Below, piece by piece: positions 44,111 through 55,419 of a stretch of DNA of 64,000 nucleotides. Source of the stretch: Parelaphostrongylus tenuis (Eukaryota > Nematoda > Chromadorea > Rhabditida > Metastrongylidae); assembly GCA_019055375.1 (NCBI GenBank), contig JAHQIW010000852.1:59052-123051 (forward strand). Reading direction: 5' to 3'. The stretch's first letter is position 1, and every line of letters begins with the position of its first letter. The notes beneath the pieces are model-generated. The model was not told the DNA's origin. It worked only from the letters and a program-made list of their open reading frames with translations, and did not search any database. Made by a program: the position numbers and the translations under genes.

Positions 44111-44499
44111 TGATCCGTTGTATTTTGTTTTTTTAAAGATATTGTATTGACATAATCGCATGCAGCGCACTGGCACTAGTAATTAGGTTTTGTTAATATC
44201 CGTATCATAGATTCGGCACCGCATCTTGGATTAACCTGCTGGGAACCGTATGGCTTATGTATGGACCATAGTCAATTCACGCTTTACGTTTTCCACGGAA
44301 GAACACACGCAGCAGAAGTGTGGCAAAGCTACCTGTAAATTTAGGTTTCAAGTGGACATCATTACTATTAAATGGTGAAATATCACGAAAGTGAGCCCTT
44401 CAAAGTTCTTTTCAGTATTTTAGTATGAAGAATACCCTGTCAAATCTCCTACTTTTCAACAAGAAAAGCCACATATTCCCAAAAAAAGGCACCAACTGC

Positions 44500-44665
44500 A
44501 TATAATCTGACAACATATTTTGAGCTTTTCATGAGGTCTGTTATGGCGCTTATATAATGCTAGAATGTCGTTCGGCCTTGCAGCCATATCAGTAGCATGG
44601 TCCTTTTTTAGACAAGAGGATATACACCCTCCATATAAGTCCATATATAAGATGACGAAAATAAA
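44500..44665 (-). mobile_element. Decayed small ribozyme element
   Basis: Minus strand carries a decayed hammerhead (44596-44559) followed by TATATAAGCGCCATAACAGACCTCATG and AAAGCTCAAAATA, matching the block after the hammerhead at 28991 (CTATAAGTGCCCATAACAGGCCACATG). 5' half not recognised. Confidence 0.55.
44559..44596 (-). ncRNA. Decayed hammerhead
   Basis: GCTA - CTGATAT - GGCT GCAA GGCC - GAAC ... ATTC - TAGC. Stem I (GCTA/TAGC) and stem II with GCAA loop still pair, but the core GA after CUGAU and the last A of GAAA are mutated. Predicted inactive. Confidence 0.5.
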
Positions 44666-44669
44666 CCAG

Positions 44670-45980
44670 GACTAAATTTTTTACCCTGATTTTTGATTAT
44701 TTTATTAGTTTCTATAATATAACTTTATTATCTTTTTGCACAACATGACATATATCAGACCGCGCTTCCCAACTGGTATAAATATCACGACACAAGAGGA
44801 CTAGAAGGCTTCGTGAGGCTGGCAAGAGTATGAGGTTTAATCAGAATGCTGTTGGCAAAATGAATAGAATCACCACCACAGCGCTACCCTATCGCTCAAC
44901 TCACTCAAACCCACAGTGGAAAGGGCATGCTCAAAACGGATACCACATAGGCCTACCGTACGCTCTCACTTCGTCAGCTTTAAGTAAAGATTGCTATTAA
45001 TTGTCAACTAATTTCCCCATCACTAAGGCCCATCACGAGCAATTATGTATCTTCTCTGTTTATGAGCTATACTATTACTTTTTGTGGTAGTCATGCCGAT
45101 CACCAAGAGCGAAACACTGATTCGGCCCCGCTCCGCGCTCAACAAGCTACTCTTCTCCAAAAGTCACAAAATTGGTGCCAGAGTTTTCCATGGTAAGCTC
45201 AATGCTTGCTAACCAAGTAGCGAGCGCTCTAGCCTAGTCATATCAAAAATGGAGTCGAGAACGGGAATAACAGGCACTCACCGACTTTCATGACATAGAG
45301 GATAATTACTCAAGCCTACCTCAAAGTCTTCATTTAAGTTAATGGAAGACCTGTCTGGATGGTGAGTGCGAGAAAACTAATCGAAAATCAAAAGTGCAAG
45401 AACTCTTAGTTTAGATGTCAAAGACGGTGTGTGTGGAATTAAACAATGTATGAGCTTTTTTTTTCACAAAAGACCGACTTTCCATGAAATTTGTCATTGC
45501 TAATTGCTATATGTATGTGATATATGTAACATTTTGATTAGCCGACATGAGATTGGTATCAATAGTATTAGTAGCCGTAATATTAGTACCAGTATGATGG
45601 CCGACGTTTTTGAAAAATTTGTTTACTCTAACGACTACACGTACGTTTTATTAGGCTATTCGTATGATTCATGGAGTATCAATGCCTTTTGTAGCGTCCT
45701 CAGAGTAAATCAAAAGACGAAAAGGAGAAAAGGTGCCATGTCTCTCGTTCTAGTGGTCCCTTATCACTTCTTAGAACTTTGATGTTTATTAAAAACACTT
45801 TAAGGCTCGTGCAAATTGATGTTTTTGACTCCTGTGTCAAGGTTATGACAGGAACTTCAAGATTATTACCGCTGTGCTTGGGACCTATATGTACTTAGAG
45901 AAGTACTTTGCAGAGTTTTGAATGTACCATCTAAGTGTTCTTTTATGCTGACAAGTGGTCTACCCGTTTTGCCATCGCAT
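44670..45980. other. No feature recognised
   Basis: An open frame at 45504-45782 lacks motif and splice support. Nothing else seen. Confidence 0.35.
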
Positions 45981-45985
45981 TCCTC

Positions 45986-46281
45986 GAGGATAAAGCTCTC
46001 GGTGTTAACCAATCCCTGAGTGATGGGCCATCCATTCGTCTCCAATTTTCTAACTTAGTTTGAGGTCATTGAATGCATATCTAGCCTTCACAACGACTCA
46101 TGGTAGCCTTCCACTGTATCGAGTCAGTGCTGCTTATCCTCCCAGACAAGTCTGACCATCAGTTCGGTGCCGATTTACCGGCCCCGGAGGGATGGATGGT
46201 TTGATGAGTCATGAGCGCATGATCGAACCATCAACCTCGTGTGGAACACAGAGCAGCTCTGACTACTGCGCCGCATGCGCA
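45986..46281 (-). mobile_element. tRNA-derived SINE, family 1, copy 2
   Basis: Minus strand head GTGCGCATGCGGCGCAGTAG with B box GGTTCGATC (46229-46221), body and end TTGGTTAACACCGAGAGC, TTTATCC as in the copy at 30530. Confidence 0.8.
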
Positions 46282-46285
46282 CTTT

Positions 46286-46287
46286 AA

Positions 46288-46342
<55 letters not shown>

Positions 46343-46418
46343 CGTAGTATACATAAATACAATACATCTTATTATTTTATCTATAAGATTGCAATAAATT
46401 TGCGAGTAAATATGTATA

Positions 46419-46449
<31 letters not shown>

Positions 46450-46460
46450 ATGCCCACAGA
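46286..46460. repeat. TA microsatellite
   Basis: Two (TA)n runs (about 46290-46340 and 46412-46450) with ATAC variants. Directly precedes the RTE copy, whose 3' end at 49553 is also a TA run. Confidence 0.9.
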
Positions 46461-46699
46461 TCGCCATCTTTGAGGAATCCCGCCCGAATAGTCGCGAGGG
46501 CACTTGGCGCGTCCCCAGGTGGTGGATAGGGGAATAAACGCGAACCAAAAGCGAGCGTATGGTTCCCAGAAAAGCACGTGGATTCAGGGGGTGAGCTCCG
46601 TGCTTTTGCAGGGCCGATTTGATGGAACTCTATTTCTACGAGTCAAGTCGGCCAAAAGCCTGCAATAAAGCGGCTGGGAAGCTCAGAGCCAAACTAGGT

Positions 46700-47565
46700 T
46701 GCCAAGATCGAAAAGGATTAAAAGTGACGATCTGTATCTACAATGCAAGAACCCTTGCTTCAAATCCGCTGTAGAAGACCTATTGATTCAAGCAAGAAGA
46801 ATAAGGTACGACGTCATTGGCCTGGCTGAGACGAGAAGACGCCATCTTTCACGCTGTTTATGACACCGGAGAAGAACTGTTTTTTGAAACTTGTGATAGC
46901 AGAGGTGTCGGCGGCGCTGGCGTCCTCGTCAAATCTAATTTGACCGTGAAAATCGATTTATTTAAACAATTAACAGCTCGTATTGGGCGATTACGGTTGA
47001 AACGATATGGTTCAATGACGGGTTTGACCATCTTCGTTGCTTACGCACCAACATTAAGCTATGACGAAGACGATGTCAAACGTTCTATATAGACCTCGAA
47101 AAATTCTTCAGAGAAAATCATACATTCTTCAAGTTCGTTATCGGAGATTTTAAAGCGAAAATAGATCTAGAAGATCGTCTGGGGAACGTCACATCGGGAC
47201 CCACGTACTAGAATGTAATGAACAGGACGAGAGGCTTTCTGAGTTTATCATGACGACCCAAACCATCCATGGTAACTCACAATTCCAAAGGCCTCACTCT
47301 CAGCGATGGACGTGGGAGTTTCTCAATGGAGAGTACCATAACGAAACAGACCACATCTCAATAAATCAAAGGTTTTGCCTTACCGATATCGCTGTTGTTC
47401 CTAAGTTGTACACGGAATTAGACCATCGCCTCCTCCGCGTAACGTTCCGTTTTACGCGAAATGGAGAGAAAGCTGGTAAATTCAAACAACAAAGTCCCAG
47501 AACTGTCATAAAGTGGGACGTATTCAAATCATTAGTCGGCTCCTGAGAAGATACCGCTGCCGACA
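46700..47565 (+). pseudogene. RTE endonuclease domain
   Basis: In several frames: TICIYNARTLAS, YDVIGLAETRRRH, then open from 46817: HAVYDTGEELFFETCDSRG and GGAGVLVKSNL, GLTIFVAYAPT, a frame change, IIGDF-like, FIMTTQTIHGNSQFQ and RWTWEF, NETDHISINQRFC, LDHRLL. These are the ordered motifs of the endonuclease/exonuclease/phosphatase fold (N, E, D..N, SDH). The final Asp and His are kept, while Ser of SDH is Leu. In the family this nicks the target site for reverse transcription. Confidence 0.82.
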
Positions 47566-47959
47566 ATCGACGAAGAATACACCCGGCTCGTTGAATATCT
47601 TCATGTTAGTGCTGTGGAAGCTGAGAGTCCCGTAGTCACGAAGAGACGCTTGTCGTCGTAGACACTCGAGCTGATACGTCAACGTGGAATCGCACGAGCT
47701 ACAGGCAACCGAAGCCTAACATCCAATATTATGAAGCGCTGCAGAGAAGCAATAAGAGGCGACCTCAAAGAGAGGCGAGCAGCTGTTATAACTGAAGCTG
47801 CAGAAGCTGGAAAGAGCATTTGCAAAGCCCACCCAAGCTTCGCCATTTATAAGACCAAGATGATTGCTCTCCGATGATCTGACAGTAAACTTACAGCTTC
47901 CAGAAGGGCTATGGAGAAAATTATCCACTAGTATACTCGGATCTCTTCGCTAGCTATGT

Positions 47960-48830
47960 CTTCTTACCGTCATATAAATAGAAAGAGGATGAATATGCCG
48001 TTACACCAGTCCTCCTTTCCGAAATCCGACATCTATATCGGCGATGAAGAACAGAACAACACCAAGTCCGGGCAGAATTAGTACAGAACGCTTGAAGAAC
48101 CTATCACCCCTTCTCATCAACACCCTGGCTTGGCTCTTCACTCGCCACCTGTGGGAATGCAAGGATCCCATTCAATGGAAAACCAGCAAGACCGTGTTGC
48201 TGTTCAAGAAGGGAGACCTTCACGACATAGGCAACTACCGGCTAATCTATCTGCTGATCGTTGTCTATAAACTCTTCACTCGAGTCATCTTGAACAGGAT
48301 CGACAGAGCACTGGAAGAAGGACAGCCATGCGAACAAGCACAGTTCCGAAAAGGATTTAGTACCATGACAACATCCACACGATCACAAGACTTTTAGAAG
48401 TTTCACGATAGTACAATTAACCACTTTGTCTCGCAGTCATCGATCTGAAAAAAGCCTTTGATTCAGTGGAAACAGAAGCGGTTGCAGAGGCCCTGAATAT
48501 GGGCGTCCGTACTCGGTAGATAATGATACTTCGTGAACTGTATAAAGATTTAACAGCCAAAATATCTCCATTCTACAAGAATATCACCATCGACGTAAGA
48601 AGAGGGGCTCGACAAGGCGATACAATCTCGCCAAAATCATTAACTGCCACCCGCCACCCTCCAAAACGTCATGCGAACATTAGAATGGGACGACATGGAA
48701 GTGAAAATTGTCGATTGACAATCAAACCATCTTTGCTTTACAGATAATATCGTCCCAATAACTCCAGGCATAGCCAAGCGGAACGAATGTTGACCGATTA
48801 CGACAACGCCTGTGGAAAGATTGGTCTTCA
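47960..48830 (+). pseudogene. RTE reverse transcriptase, catalytic box lost
   Basis: Ordered motifs: KNRTTPSPGRISTERLKNLS, TSKTVLLFKKGDLHDIGNYR, LIVVYKLFTRVILNRIDRAL, QPCEQAQFRKGFST, DLKKAFDSVETEAV, RELYKDLTAKISPFYKN, DVRRGARQGDTISPK. The active-site box is FTDN (48737-48748) instead of FADD, so the second catalytic Asp is Asn. A frameshift near 48650 and stops at about 47870 and 48395 also break it. Confidence 0.85.
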
Positions 48831-48839
48831 ACTAAACGA

Positions 48840-49435
48840 AAACGATATTCATGAACAACGGATGGGCTTTGAATGCCCCATTCACCCTCAACGGAAAGAA
48901 AATCTTTGAATGCTCCAGTTACGTCTATCTAGGTCGTGAAATCAACATGATGAACGACCTATCTCCAGAGTTGAACAGGAGGAAACGAGCGGCTTGGGGA
49001 ACGTTTAAGAGCATCGACGATGTAGTGAAGGGAACAAAGAACACCCGACTCCGTGCCCATATTTTCGACTCGACAATTATCCCTGCTCTAACGTATGCAA
49101 CAGAAACCTGGTCGCTACGTAAGCAGGATGAAAAATCACTTGGCGTTATCAAACGCGCAGTCGAAAGGTCGATGCTAGGAGTATCCCGTATCTCGCAAAT
49201 GAGAGAAAGGATCCGAAGTTTCGACCTATGTCAACGACCGAAAATCAGAGACGCGCCAGGATATCGAAAATAAGGTGGGCCGGACACGTGATGCACTTCA
49301 GCGGCAACCGATGGACGAGAGCCGTTACCGACTGGATTCCTCGGGATTTCAGGCGCTCTAAAGGAAGACCTCCGACCCGTTGGTCCGATTTCTTCACGAA
49401 AGCGATAGAAGAAAGATATGATGCTCAGTGAATCC
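48840..49435 (+). pseudogene. RTE C-terminal domain
   Basis: Open 48851-49273 (NNGWALNAPFTLNGKKIFEC, YVYLGREINMMNDLSPELNR, STIIPALTYATETWSL, SMLGVSRISQMRERIR), then a frame change to RISKIRWAGHVMHFSGNRWT and SKGRPPTRWSDFFTKAIEER (to 49431). This is the region after the palm that ends RTE-type polyproteins. Confidence 0.85.
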
Positions 49436-49552
49436 CTAGAGCGAGGAAGACCCACTGAACTACTCTTGCACGCGATAGGGAAAAATGGAAGAGCTGCTGG
49501 TACCCACTCGAGTCACTCGGCGATCAACGGGACGACAGGTGATACAGGCGAT

Positions 49553-49590
49553 ATATATATATATAGTATATATTATATATATATACGTTG
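49553..49590. repeat. TA microsatellite at RTE 3' end
   Basis: GATATATATATATATAGTATATATTATATATATATAC-type run at the 3' end of the RTE copy, as RTE elements commonly end in short tandem repeats. Confidence 0.85.
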
Positions 49591-49599
49591 CATATTCCC

Positions 49600-51175
49600 A
49601 GAGTGCGGACTGCTGACGCAATACTTCGCTGACGAAATACTTTTCTACGAGTTCATAGTATCGAAAATGCAGTGGCATTAGAAAGCACTACGTAAAACGC
49701 GTGACTCTGTTACAAAAACACTTCGAATACTTTTATTTCGCCACAATTCGGAATCAATCATCATTACAATCTCTTTGGAGGTATTCAGGAACTAGAATTT
49801 CTTGATTGTTTCCGACAATGACTCGAGGATATCATCACCTAATCAAAATTAAGGATTACAATGAAGACTACGAGGCTCTATCTACCTCTCGATCTGCCGT
49901 GCAGTTCAAATGATCCACCACATTACGCATTCCACATACGCAGTGTGATCTCCAGATTAAAGAAAAAACTGTCATACTAAAGACCTCCTCCGCAGTTCAT
50001 ACGCTGCGACAGCGCACCTTCATGCTAGGAAATCAATCGATCATCGCGTCAGCAGCTATCCACGTGGACGCCTCCGCCAGTCGGTCGCAAATGGCCAACG
50101 GCTGCCTTCTTGCACGTGGCAACCTAACTATTTTACCTGCTGCTTTTCGATGAGACGGTCTTTTCAAAATGTAATGATATCGTTGACAACAGAAACAACT
50201 ATGCTATCGTTGATTATTAATACTTCAAAAAAAAGAGCTTTGTCTAGTAATGTGGCATCTTTCCAATCTGCTCATCTTAGAATGAGGCGTCCAATACTGA
50301 TGAAATGGACGAAACCATCGAAACGCGCGTATATCACTAAGATTAAATACTGAATCTTGCAAAAGCCTCAAGAAAAGTCTGCGAGATAACATTGTATTGG
50401 TTTTTTAGAAAGGTCTTTTAGCAGTGGCATGGCACTAAAAATGTAACTGTGTATCACATGCGCTGCGCTTTATTGCTTATATTTTTTGTAGGACGAAGCG
50501 CTTCCGTTAGACTACTAAAAACCATGCCGTAGCGTAAATATCGAAAGATTTCAAAATGCATTTGATTTTTCGAAAAACCGTTTATACTGTTGTAGAAGAA
50601 AAATAAAATCGTATCTAAAAGAGCCGCATTATCGCGCGGGTTTTATCTATTTGAAATTTTTTTTTCTCCATTTCATTGGGGTTTTTAAGTTTTTTGTATT
50701 GAGATTGAAGAGCAAATTCCGACTTGCCGTTTTCTGTGTCAGGCATTCCAATTTATTTTATTTTGACAAATAAAACCCGCCATTAGACTTAAGGCTAAGT
50801 ACGACAACTATACGAGCGTGTAGAGGAAACCTTGGTGTATCGAAGGGGCACGTTTCATGTGGGATTTTTGAGGCGGAGAAAAATTCCAAGATTTATTAAC
50901 AAAATCACATTCCACAAGTAAATCATAGAACTGATGCACGGCGACTCGCACATCTTAGCCTTCAAACAATGCATAGCGTGTTTGAAGCTCAACCTTATTT
51001 TCGTGCTACCGTGCAGTGGAACAGTCTTTTCGGAAAGTAGGCATAGTATGAAATTACCTAACTTACAACATCGAACGATTATTAACAATGTAGGGAAGAG
51101 CTGTGTTCTGCAAGAAATACGCGTAAGTGGAACGAAAATCCTGGTTTTTACTGCTACAGCGGATCGAATGTCATA
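49600..51175. other. No feature recognised
   Basis: AT-rich sequence with T tracts near 50655. No exon or repeat supported. Confidence 0.4.
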
Positions 51176-51179
51176 TAAA

Positions 51180-51420
51180 AAGCAATTACACTTTTGAAAT
51201 TTCTGAGTTCACGTTATCGGAGAAATACTAAGAATTCAAGGGAAGAGCTCTGTCCAGCGAAAAATACCCGCGGCAACGCGCAACTCATGTTGAACATAAT
51301 TTTATTTCTAGTTCTACAGCGGTACAAAAAAGCCTTTCTAGAATGGAAATGCATAATTCTAAAAGTTGAGCTCTTGAATTGTCACTAAAGGTTTGATGAA
51401 AGTCTTTGTTCAGCAAAAAG
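51180..51420 (+). repeat. TTACAGCGT-family repeat fragment
   Basis: Contains GAGCTCTGTCCAGCGAAAAATAC, TTGAACATAATTTTATTTCTAG then TCTACAGCGGTACAAAAAAG, matching 56.45-56.83 and 14.4-16.1 kb. Confidence 0.45.
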
Positions 51421-51424
51421 CCCC

Positions 51425-52125
51425 ACTCAATTAGTGGCTGTTTCCGTGCCAAATTGAGTAAGTCCTTAATCTCTTCTTTTGTGCACACATTTTCAGACGC
51501 TCAGTGCAGTGAGAATTTTTCGCATGTATGAAGGATGAGAAGAAAGCTACTGGACTTGGCCGCTTTCTGAGAGCTTTATTTATGTTCAGGAATGGAGGTC
51601 AGTTTCTGTTTGTACTTTCGCTGTAATTTCCACATACTCTAACTGTCTATTCGAAATTTCGAAACATTTGCCTGCTTCTTCTTGTACAGAACAGACAATG
51701 GAACACTACTAGTTCATGTTGGATAGGTAGAGAAAACCTTCAAACAATATTCCGCACCTAAATGATGTCCCTACGAGTTGTTCTTCACACTAAGCAAAGT
51801 TAGTAACGCTATTGAGAAGTGCCCAAGAAGAAGTGGTGTTTAAAAACTCTGTGGTGATTTGTCACCTAGCACCCTGCGCCATCAGCTAATCCGCAATAGC
51901 CTCTATGGTCATGAAACTCAGAAAATTGTATAATCTGCCCTAAGGGAGGAGAATATTTAAATACTATAATGATCTTGGCACACGAGTTAGAAACATCAGC
52001 GCTCAAAACTCTTCACATGTTTTCGATGAACGCATAAAACCTAAAAGTGTACCGAAAACGAATGTGCCATTATACATGAGATATGGTTCCCTTTTGACTT
52101 TCTGACTTTATCTGAGGAAGGAGAA
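51425..52125. other. No feature recognised
   Basis: Nothing supported. Confidence 0.35.
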
Positions 52126-52129
52126 AGGG

Positions 52130-52262
52130 GGTAGGGTAGTTGAAGGGGAGGACATAGATAATTCAACAAATCATGCAAGTAGTTTACCATAACATAGGTT
52201 CAGGCTCTAAAGTAAGCGAAGTCGCCCAAACGTCACCTATCAAACTGCTACCAAGATAAAGG
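52130..52262 (+). mobile_element. Penelope terminal fragment
   Basis: Contains a decayed Penelope-type hammerhead at 52203-52237: GGCT - CTAAAGT - AAGCGAAGTCGCC - CAAAC - GTC - ACC. Stem II pairs (GCG/CGC), core largely lost. Lies directly before a SINE copy. Confidence 0.45.
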
Positions 52263-52265
52263 ACG

Positions 52266-52540
52266 AGAGGATAAAGCTCTCGGCGTTGATAAATCCCATA
52301 GGATCAGCCATGCATCCGCCTTCAATTTTTAGCTTCGTCTGAGGCGAATAAATGCATATTTGGTCTTTGAAATGACTATCGTTGGCCTAACAGTGTACCA
52401 AGTAAATGCTGCTATCCTCTGAGACGCATACCAAGTCACCGATCTCGCAGAGATGGGAGGCTCGGTAAGGCTTGGTTGATCGCAGCATCGAGCCATCAAC
52501 CACGAGTGTCGTAGGATACCTCTGACCTCCTAGCCATGTT
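52266..52540 (-). mobile_element. tRNA-derived SINE, family 1, copy 3
   Basis: Same body and end (TTTATCAACGCCGAGAGC, TTTATCC on the minus strand) as the copy at 30530. The tRNA-like head is more decayed (B box GGCTCGATG). Confidence 0.75.
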
Positions 52541-52544
52541 ACAA

Positions 52545-53066
52545 ATCAAGATAAGCAATGAATATTTACATATGTAGTTAATTTGTTCCTTGAAATACTT
52601 TATCAATCTGCCGCCGTAGTCTCTTTCTTTATGTCCGTATAACTTCCTGTTTGCATTAACTTTAATTATTGCTTACGGTGTCACCTATTTCGTTTTTATG
52701 CTAATTTGCTCATCTCTAATGTTTTACAATTTTTCTATCAATATTGGTATAAGTAAAAGCAGAAGCTCCATCTAGCAGGTCCATAGGATAAGGACCTACC
52801 ACGGAAGCATCTGAGGCAACACTTAGCCGTTATTCCTCAAACTTTCCCTAATGCAAATAATGCGAATAAATTCCAGTCCAATAAGTCTTTGTTGGTCAGA
52901 AGAAAGTACCCAGCAGTGGGAAACGGAACCACAACTGAATGCCGGGGTTTCTGCACTATTGTCTATTCTTCTCACCGTAAATCCTGCTCAAGAAATTCAC
53001 TCTGGAATCCTAGGGTAGCTACCCTGTGTTCGTGGGTTATGACGGCCACAATTGCCAGTCTTCATT
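52545..53066. other. Downstream of receptor tail exons
   Basis: No poly(A) signal close to the stop at 53067 was picked out. A plus-strand open frame (52889-53185) overlaps the minus-strand exons and is treated as a shadow. Confidence 0.35.
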
Positions 53067-53143
53067 TTACAAGGATAACCATCCCTCTCCAAGCTTACTA
53101 CGAGTTTTGCGACCAAAAAGGTTTGAGAGCTTTTGCTGGCGTG
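53067..53143 (-). CDS. Receptor C-terminal tail exon
   Basis: Predicted last exon after acceptor TCCCACAG. It joins the previous exon in phase (G + CA makes Ala) and reads RQQKLSNLFGRKTRSKLGEG then WLSL and TAA. A short, basic cytoplasmic tail is typical of class A receptors. The in-phase join is the main support; the exon is short, so it could be a coincidence. Confidence 0.5.
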
Positions 53144-53221
53144 CTGTGGGAGCCAACCATGCACTGTGAGTATTACTTACTATGAGGTGCTTTTTCGCTT
53201 ATAATATCAAATAGTACTCAC

Positions 53222-53348
53222 CTCGTAATAGCTTTATCAACTCGCCACGAAACTTTTTGTGCAGCCAGGTGTACATGAAGATATTCATCGTCGACTTGAT
53301 GATGTCCCCAAAATTGACTATCTGTGATACCACAGAGCTTACGTTGAC
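53222..53348 (-). CDS. Class A receptor helix 7 exon
   Basis: 127-bp exon with acceptor GCTTCTAG and a strong donor GAG|GTGAGT. It reads SSVVSQIVNFGDIIKSTMN, IFMYTWLHKKFRGELIKLLR. The N..I..Y followed by KKFR is the helix 7 (NPxxY-like) and helix 8 region of rhodopsin-class receptors, often neuropeptide or amine receptors in nematodes. Helices 1-6 were not found; the next 5 kb upstream holds a retroelement-like region. Unrelated in sequence to loci A and B. Confidence 0.7.
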
Positions 53349-53349
53349 C

Positions 53350-53945
53350 TAGAAGCATTCATGTTGAAAAGCTTGCGTGATATTATCAAAGAGAATGTTT
53401 CAAGATATTTTCGAGAATGGTATGCTAGTGGCCCACCTACGATTTAGCGGTCTCACCCGCCTCATAAGAGCCACATGCTCAGCGCGAAGGTCCCTCTACT
53501 GGTAGTAAAGGGGTAAAGGGGAACGTTGTTGCGATGAAGCAGGAAGTCGTGAATTTTACCATACTATTTCAGCCGATGGTATACGGCTGTTATTCAAAAA
53601 GTGCTCCTTATATGCGGCTGGTTTATAAGACCTCGTTATGAACATTAATTACAGGGTGCGATGAAAGTTCTGTTAAATTTGTATTTTGTCAATTTTAGGA
53701 CTGATACAATATTTTTTTAATAATTCTGATAATCTTATTGAATACTTTGTTCAATTATGGTCTGGAGTCAGCTTTATTTATTTCTCCATTTTCGGTTGTC
53801 TTAAAGTTTGAATAGTAAAAGTGCACGTGTTGCAGTAGCTGAGCTGCACACGAGAATGAGAACGACCGACATTATTAAAATCGACTGGTTTCAAACCAGC
53901 AAGTGTCCACAGAGCTGTTAAACGTGTGTCAAGGGGACTGGAGAG
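53350..53945. other. Probable receptor intron
   Basis: Upstream of the helix 7 exon. No further receptor exon recognised. Confidence 0.35.
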
Positions 53946-53949
53946 GTTG

Positions 53950-54770
53950 AGGACCGTCTTTGAAAACGTCATTCAAGCAGTTCGTCTACTATGGAAAATT
54001 CAGAGTATCCGTTGCCGAGTTCAACGGATTCCGGAGCGCTCGCTGCGCAAAATGGTTCTGGAAGCTCGAGAGTAGCGCATGGAGCATTGAAATATTGTCA
54101 AAAATAAGAATGAGCAGTTACAAGATCGACTTTCTGGGTAAAGAGATGAAAGAAAAACGGCTTTCAAATGGTCGACGAATGATTTGCTTGCTCGTTTGTC
54201 GAAGATACTTTTTACGGTTGAGAAGATATCCACAATCAAACCACTCCACAATCTTTGAAATCGACGTCAACGTCTCAAGAATGGTCAGCAGAAGTCCCCA
54301 ATAGCAAAAACCATAGGCCGCAGACATTTTTCGGTCTCAGTGGTTTGAGCTGGCATTTGCGCCACCTGAGAGACACCGTCAATCTGCGCATCAATAGCAA
54401 CGTCAAAATCAACACTGTCAGCAACAAATTTTTCCTCTGGAACTGGAGCCCCAGAGTACTCAAGATTTTGGCGCCGACGGATTCACGCTTCAGCAGGACT
54501 GAGATCCCGCGCATTCGGCCCGCTTAGCGAATGCCATCTGTCACGAGCTGTTTCCAGACTTTGGGCCAAGAACATTTGCCGCAAACTCACCGGTTTTCAA
54601 CCACGTGTAATGGTCCGTGTGGTTCATACTGGAGAACAAAGTCTCGCGACTACTCTTTACACTACCGAAGACGTCTTTAGGACGTTTTTGACACGCGCTT
54701 AGGACGAAATTATGGGGTAAACGTGTGTGAACATCGTTGGAAATTTTCACAAGCTACTTCGTATATGTAC
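53950..54770 (+). pseudogene. Possible LTR-retroelement gag fragment
   Basis: In shifting frames the plus strand reads MENSEYPLPSSTDSGALAAQ, then NEQ-LQDRLS, FKWSTNDLLARLSKILFTVE, FSSGTGAPEYSRFWRR, AFGPLSECHLSRAVS. The order of a coiled region, a 'G.P.EYSRFW..F' type block and 'LS.A.....' recalls BEL/Pao gag proteins. Several stops. No protease, RT or LTR seen. Strands here are both fairly open, so the call is weak. Confidence 0.3.
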
Positions 54771-54839
54771 AGAGGCCAAAGGAAGCAATTTCGAGAATTT
54801 TCTAAAGACTTTTTTGTTAATTGTTATTTATGGTGATCT

Positions 54840-54935
54840 GAAAGACGTAATTACAATTGAATTTGAACTGAATTGAATGAATTCAAATTTGAATGAATTG
54901 AATGAATGAATTTTAATTGAATGAATTCATTTGTT
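54840..54935. repeat. GAATT-rich low-complexity tract
   Basis: Repeated AATTGAATGAATT and its inversions over about 90 bp. Confidence 0.7.
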
Positions 54936-55197
54936 TGCGCAGCATTTTTTATTGCTGATATACCTAAAAAATGACAGAACTTTTCCTGCATTCTATAATG
55001 TTAGAGAGATGTATCAAACCATTTGAGGTTAATAGGCGAAACTGTCCAAAGCCGCAAGGTACCAACCTAAAATGCCTTGAAACATTCTCTCTGACAATAT
55101 CAATTGTACATAGGGAGATTTAATAACCCGGTCTCATATAAGGAACATCGTTTTGTTTGAATAGCAACCATTTACGTGGTACTTTTCACTATTTTAG

Positions 55198-55417
55198 TGA
55201 ACATGTATAGTCAAAGCATTATTGAAATAGGGTTTTATAGGAATGATGCCGACGTTGAACCTAACAACTTGTTTCCGAATGGCGATGCCGGATCATTGAC
55301 AATGAATAGCGGGAAAAATTGCGCTCATAGAGGAACGGTGGCATTTTTATATCCCTCAATATTCTTGCGGGAGTGTGATAGCGCAGCGCCAATAGGCGTA
55401 GTGTATCACGAAACTAG
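55198..55417 (+). CDS. Possible internal exon, unknown protein
   Basis: Plus strand, between acceptor CACTATTTTAG and donor CTAG|GTGATA, open for 72 codons: NMYSQSIIEIGFYRNDADVE, PNNLFPNGDAGSLTMNSGKN, ECDSAAPIGVVYHETR. Hydrophilic, two or three Cys. Good splice borders and composition, but no recognised family and no joined partner exon. It is the only plus-strand candidate host exon in the window. Confidence 0.35.
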
Positions 55418-55419
55418 GT

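Larger units (their letters stand above)
46480..49552 (+). mobile_element. RTE-type non-LTR retrotransposon, full length, broken
   Basis: About 3.1 kb. Leader 46480-46690, apurinic-type endonuclease 46700-47560, reverse transcriptase 47960-48830, C-terminal domain 48840-49435, short 3' end, then a TA-rich tail. This is the best copy in the window, but several frameshifts and stops and a lost catalytic residue make it inactive. Strong overall resemblance to the abundant RTE families of hookworm genomes is from knowledge of those proteins, not a search. Confidence 0.88.

Noticed and set aside
46241..46537. 98-residue open frame
   Set aside because: It reads through the TA microsatellite (alternating Ile and Tyr) and the end of a SINE; not a gene.
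52889..53185. 98-residue plus-strand open frame
   Set aside because: Overlaps the minus-strand receptor tail exon and has no motif of its own.
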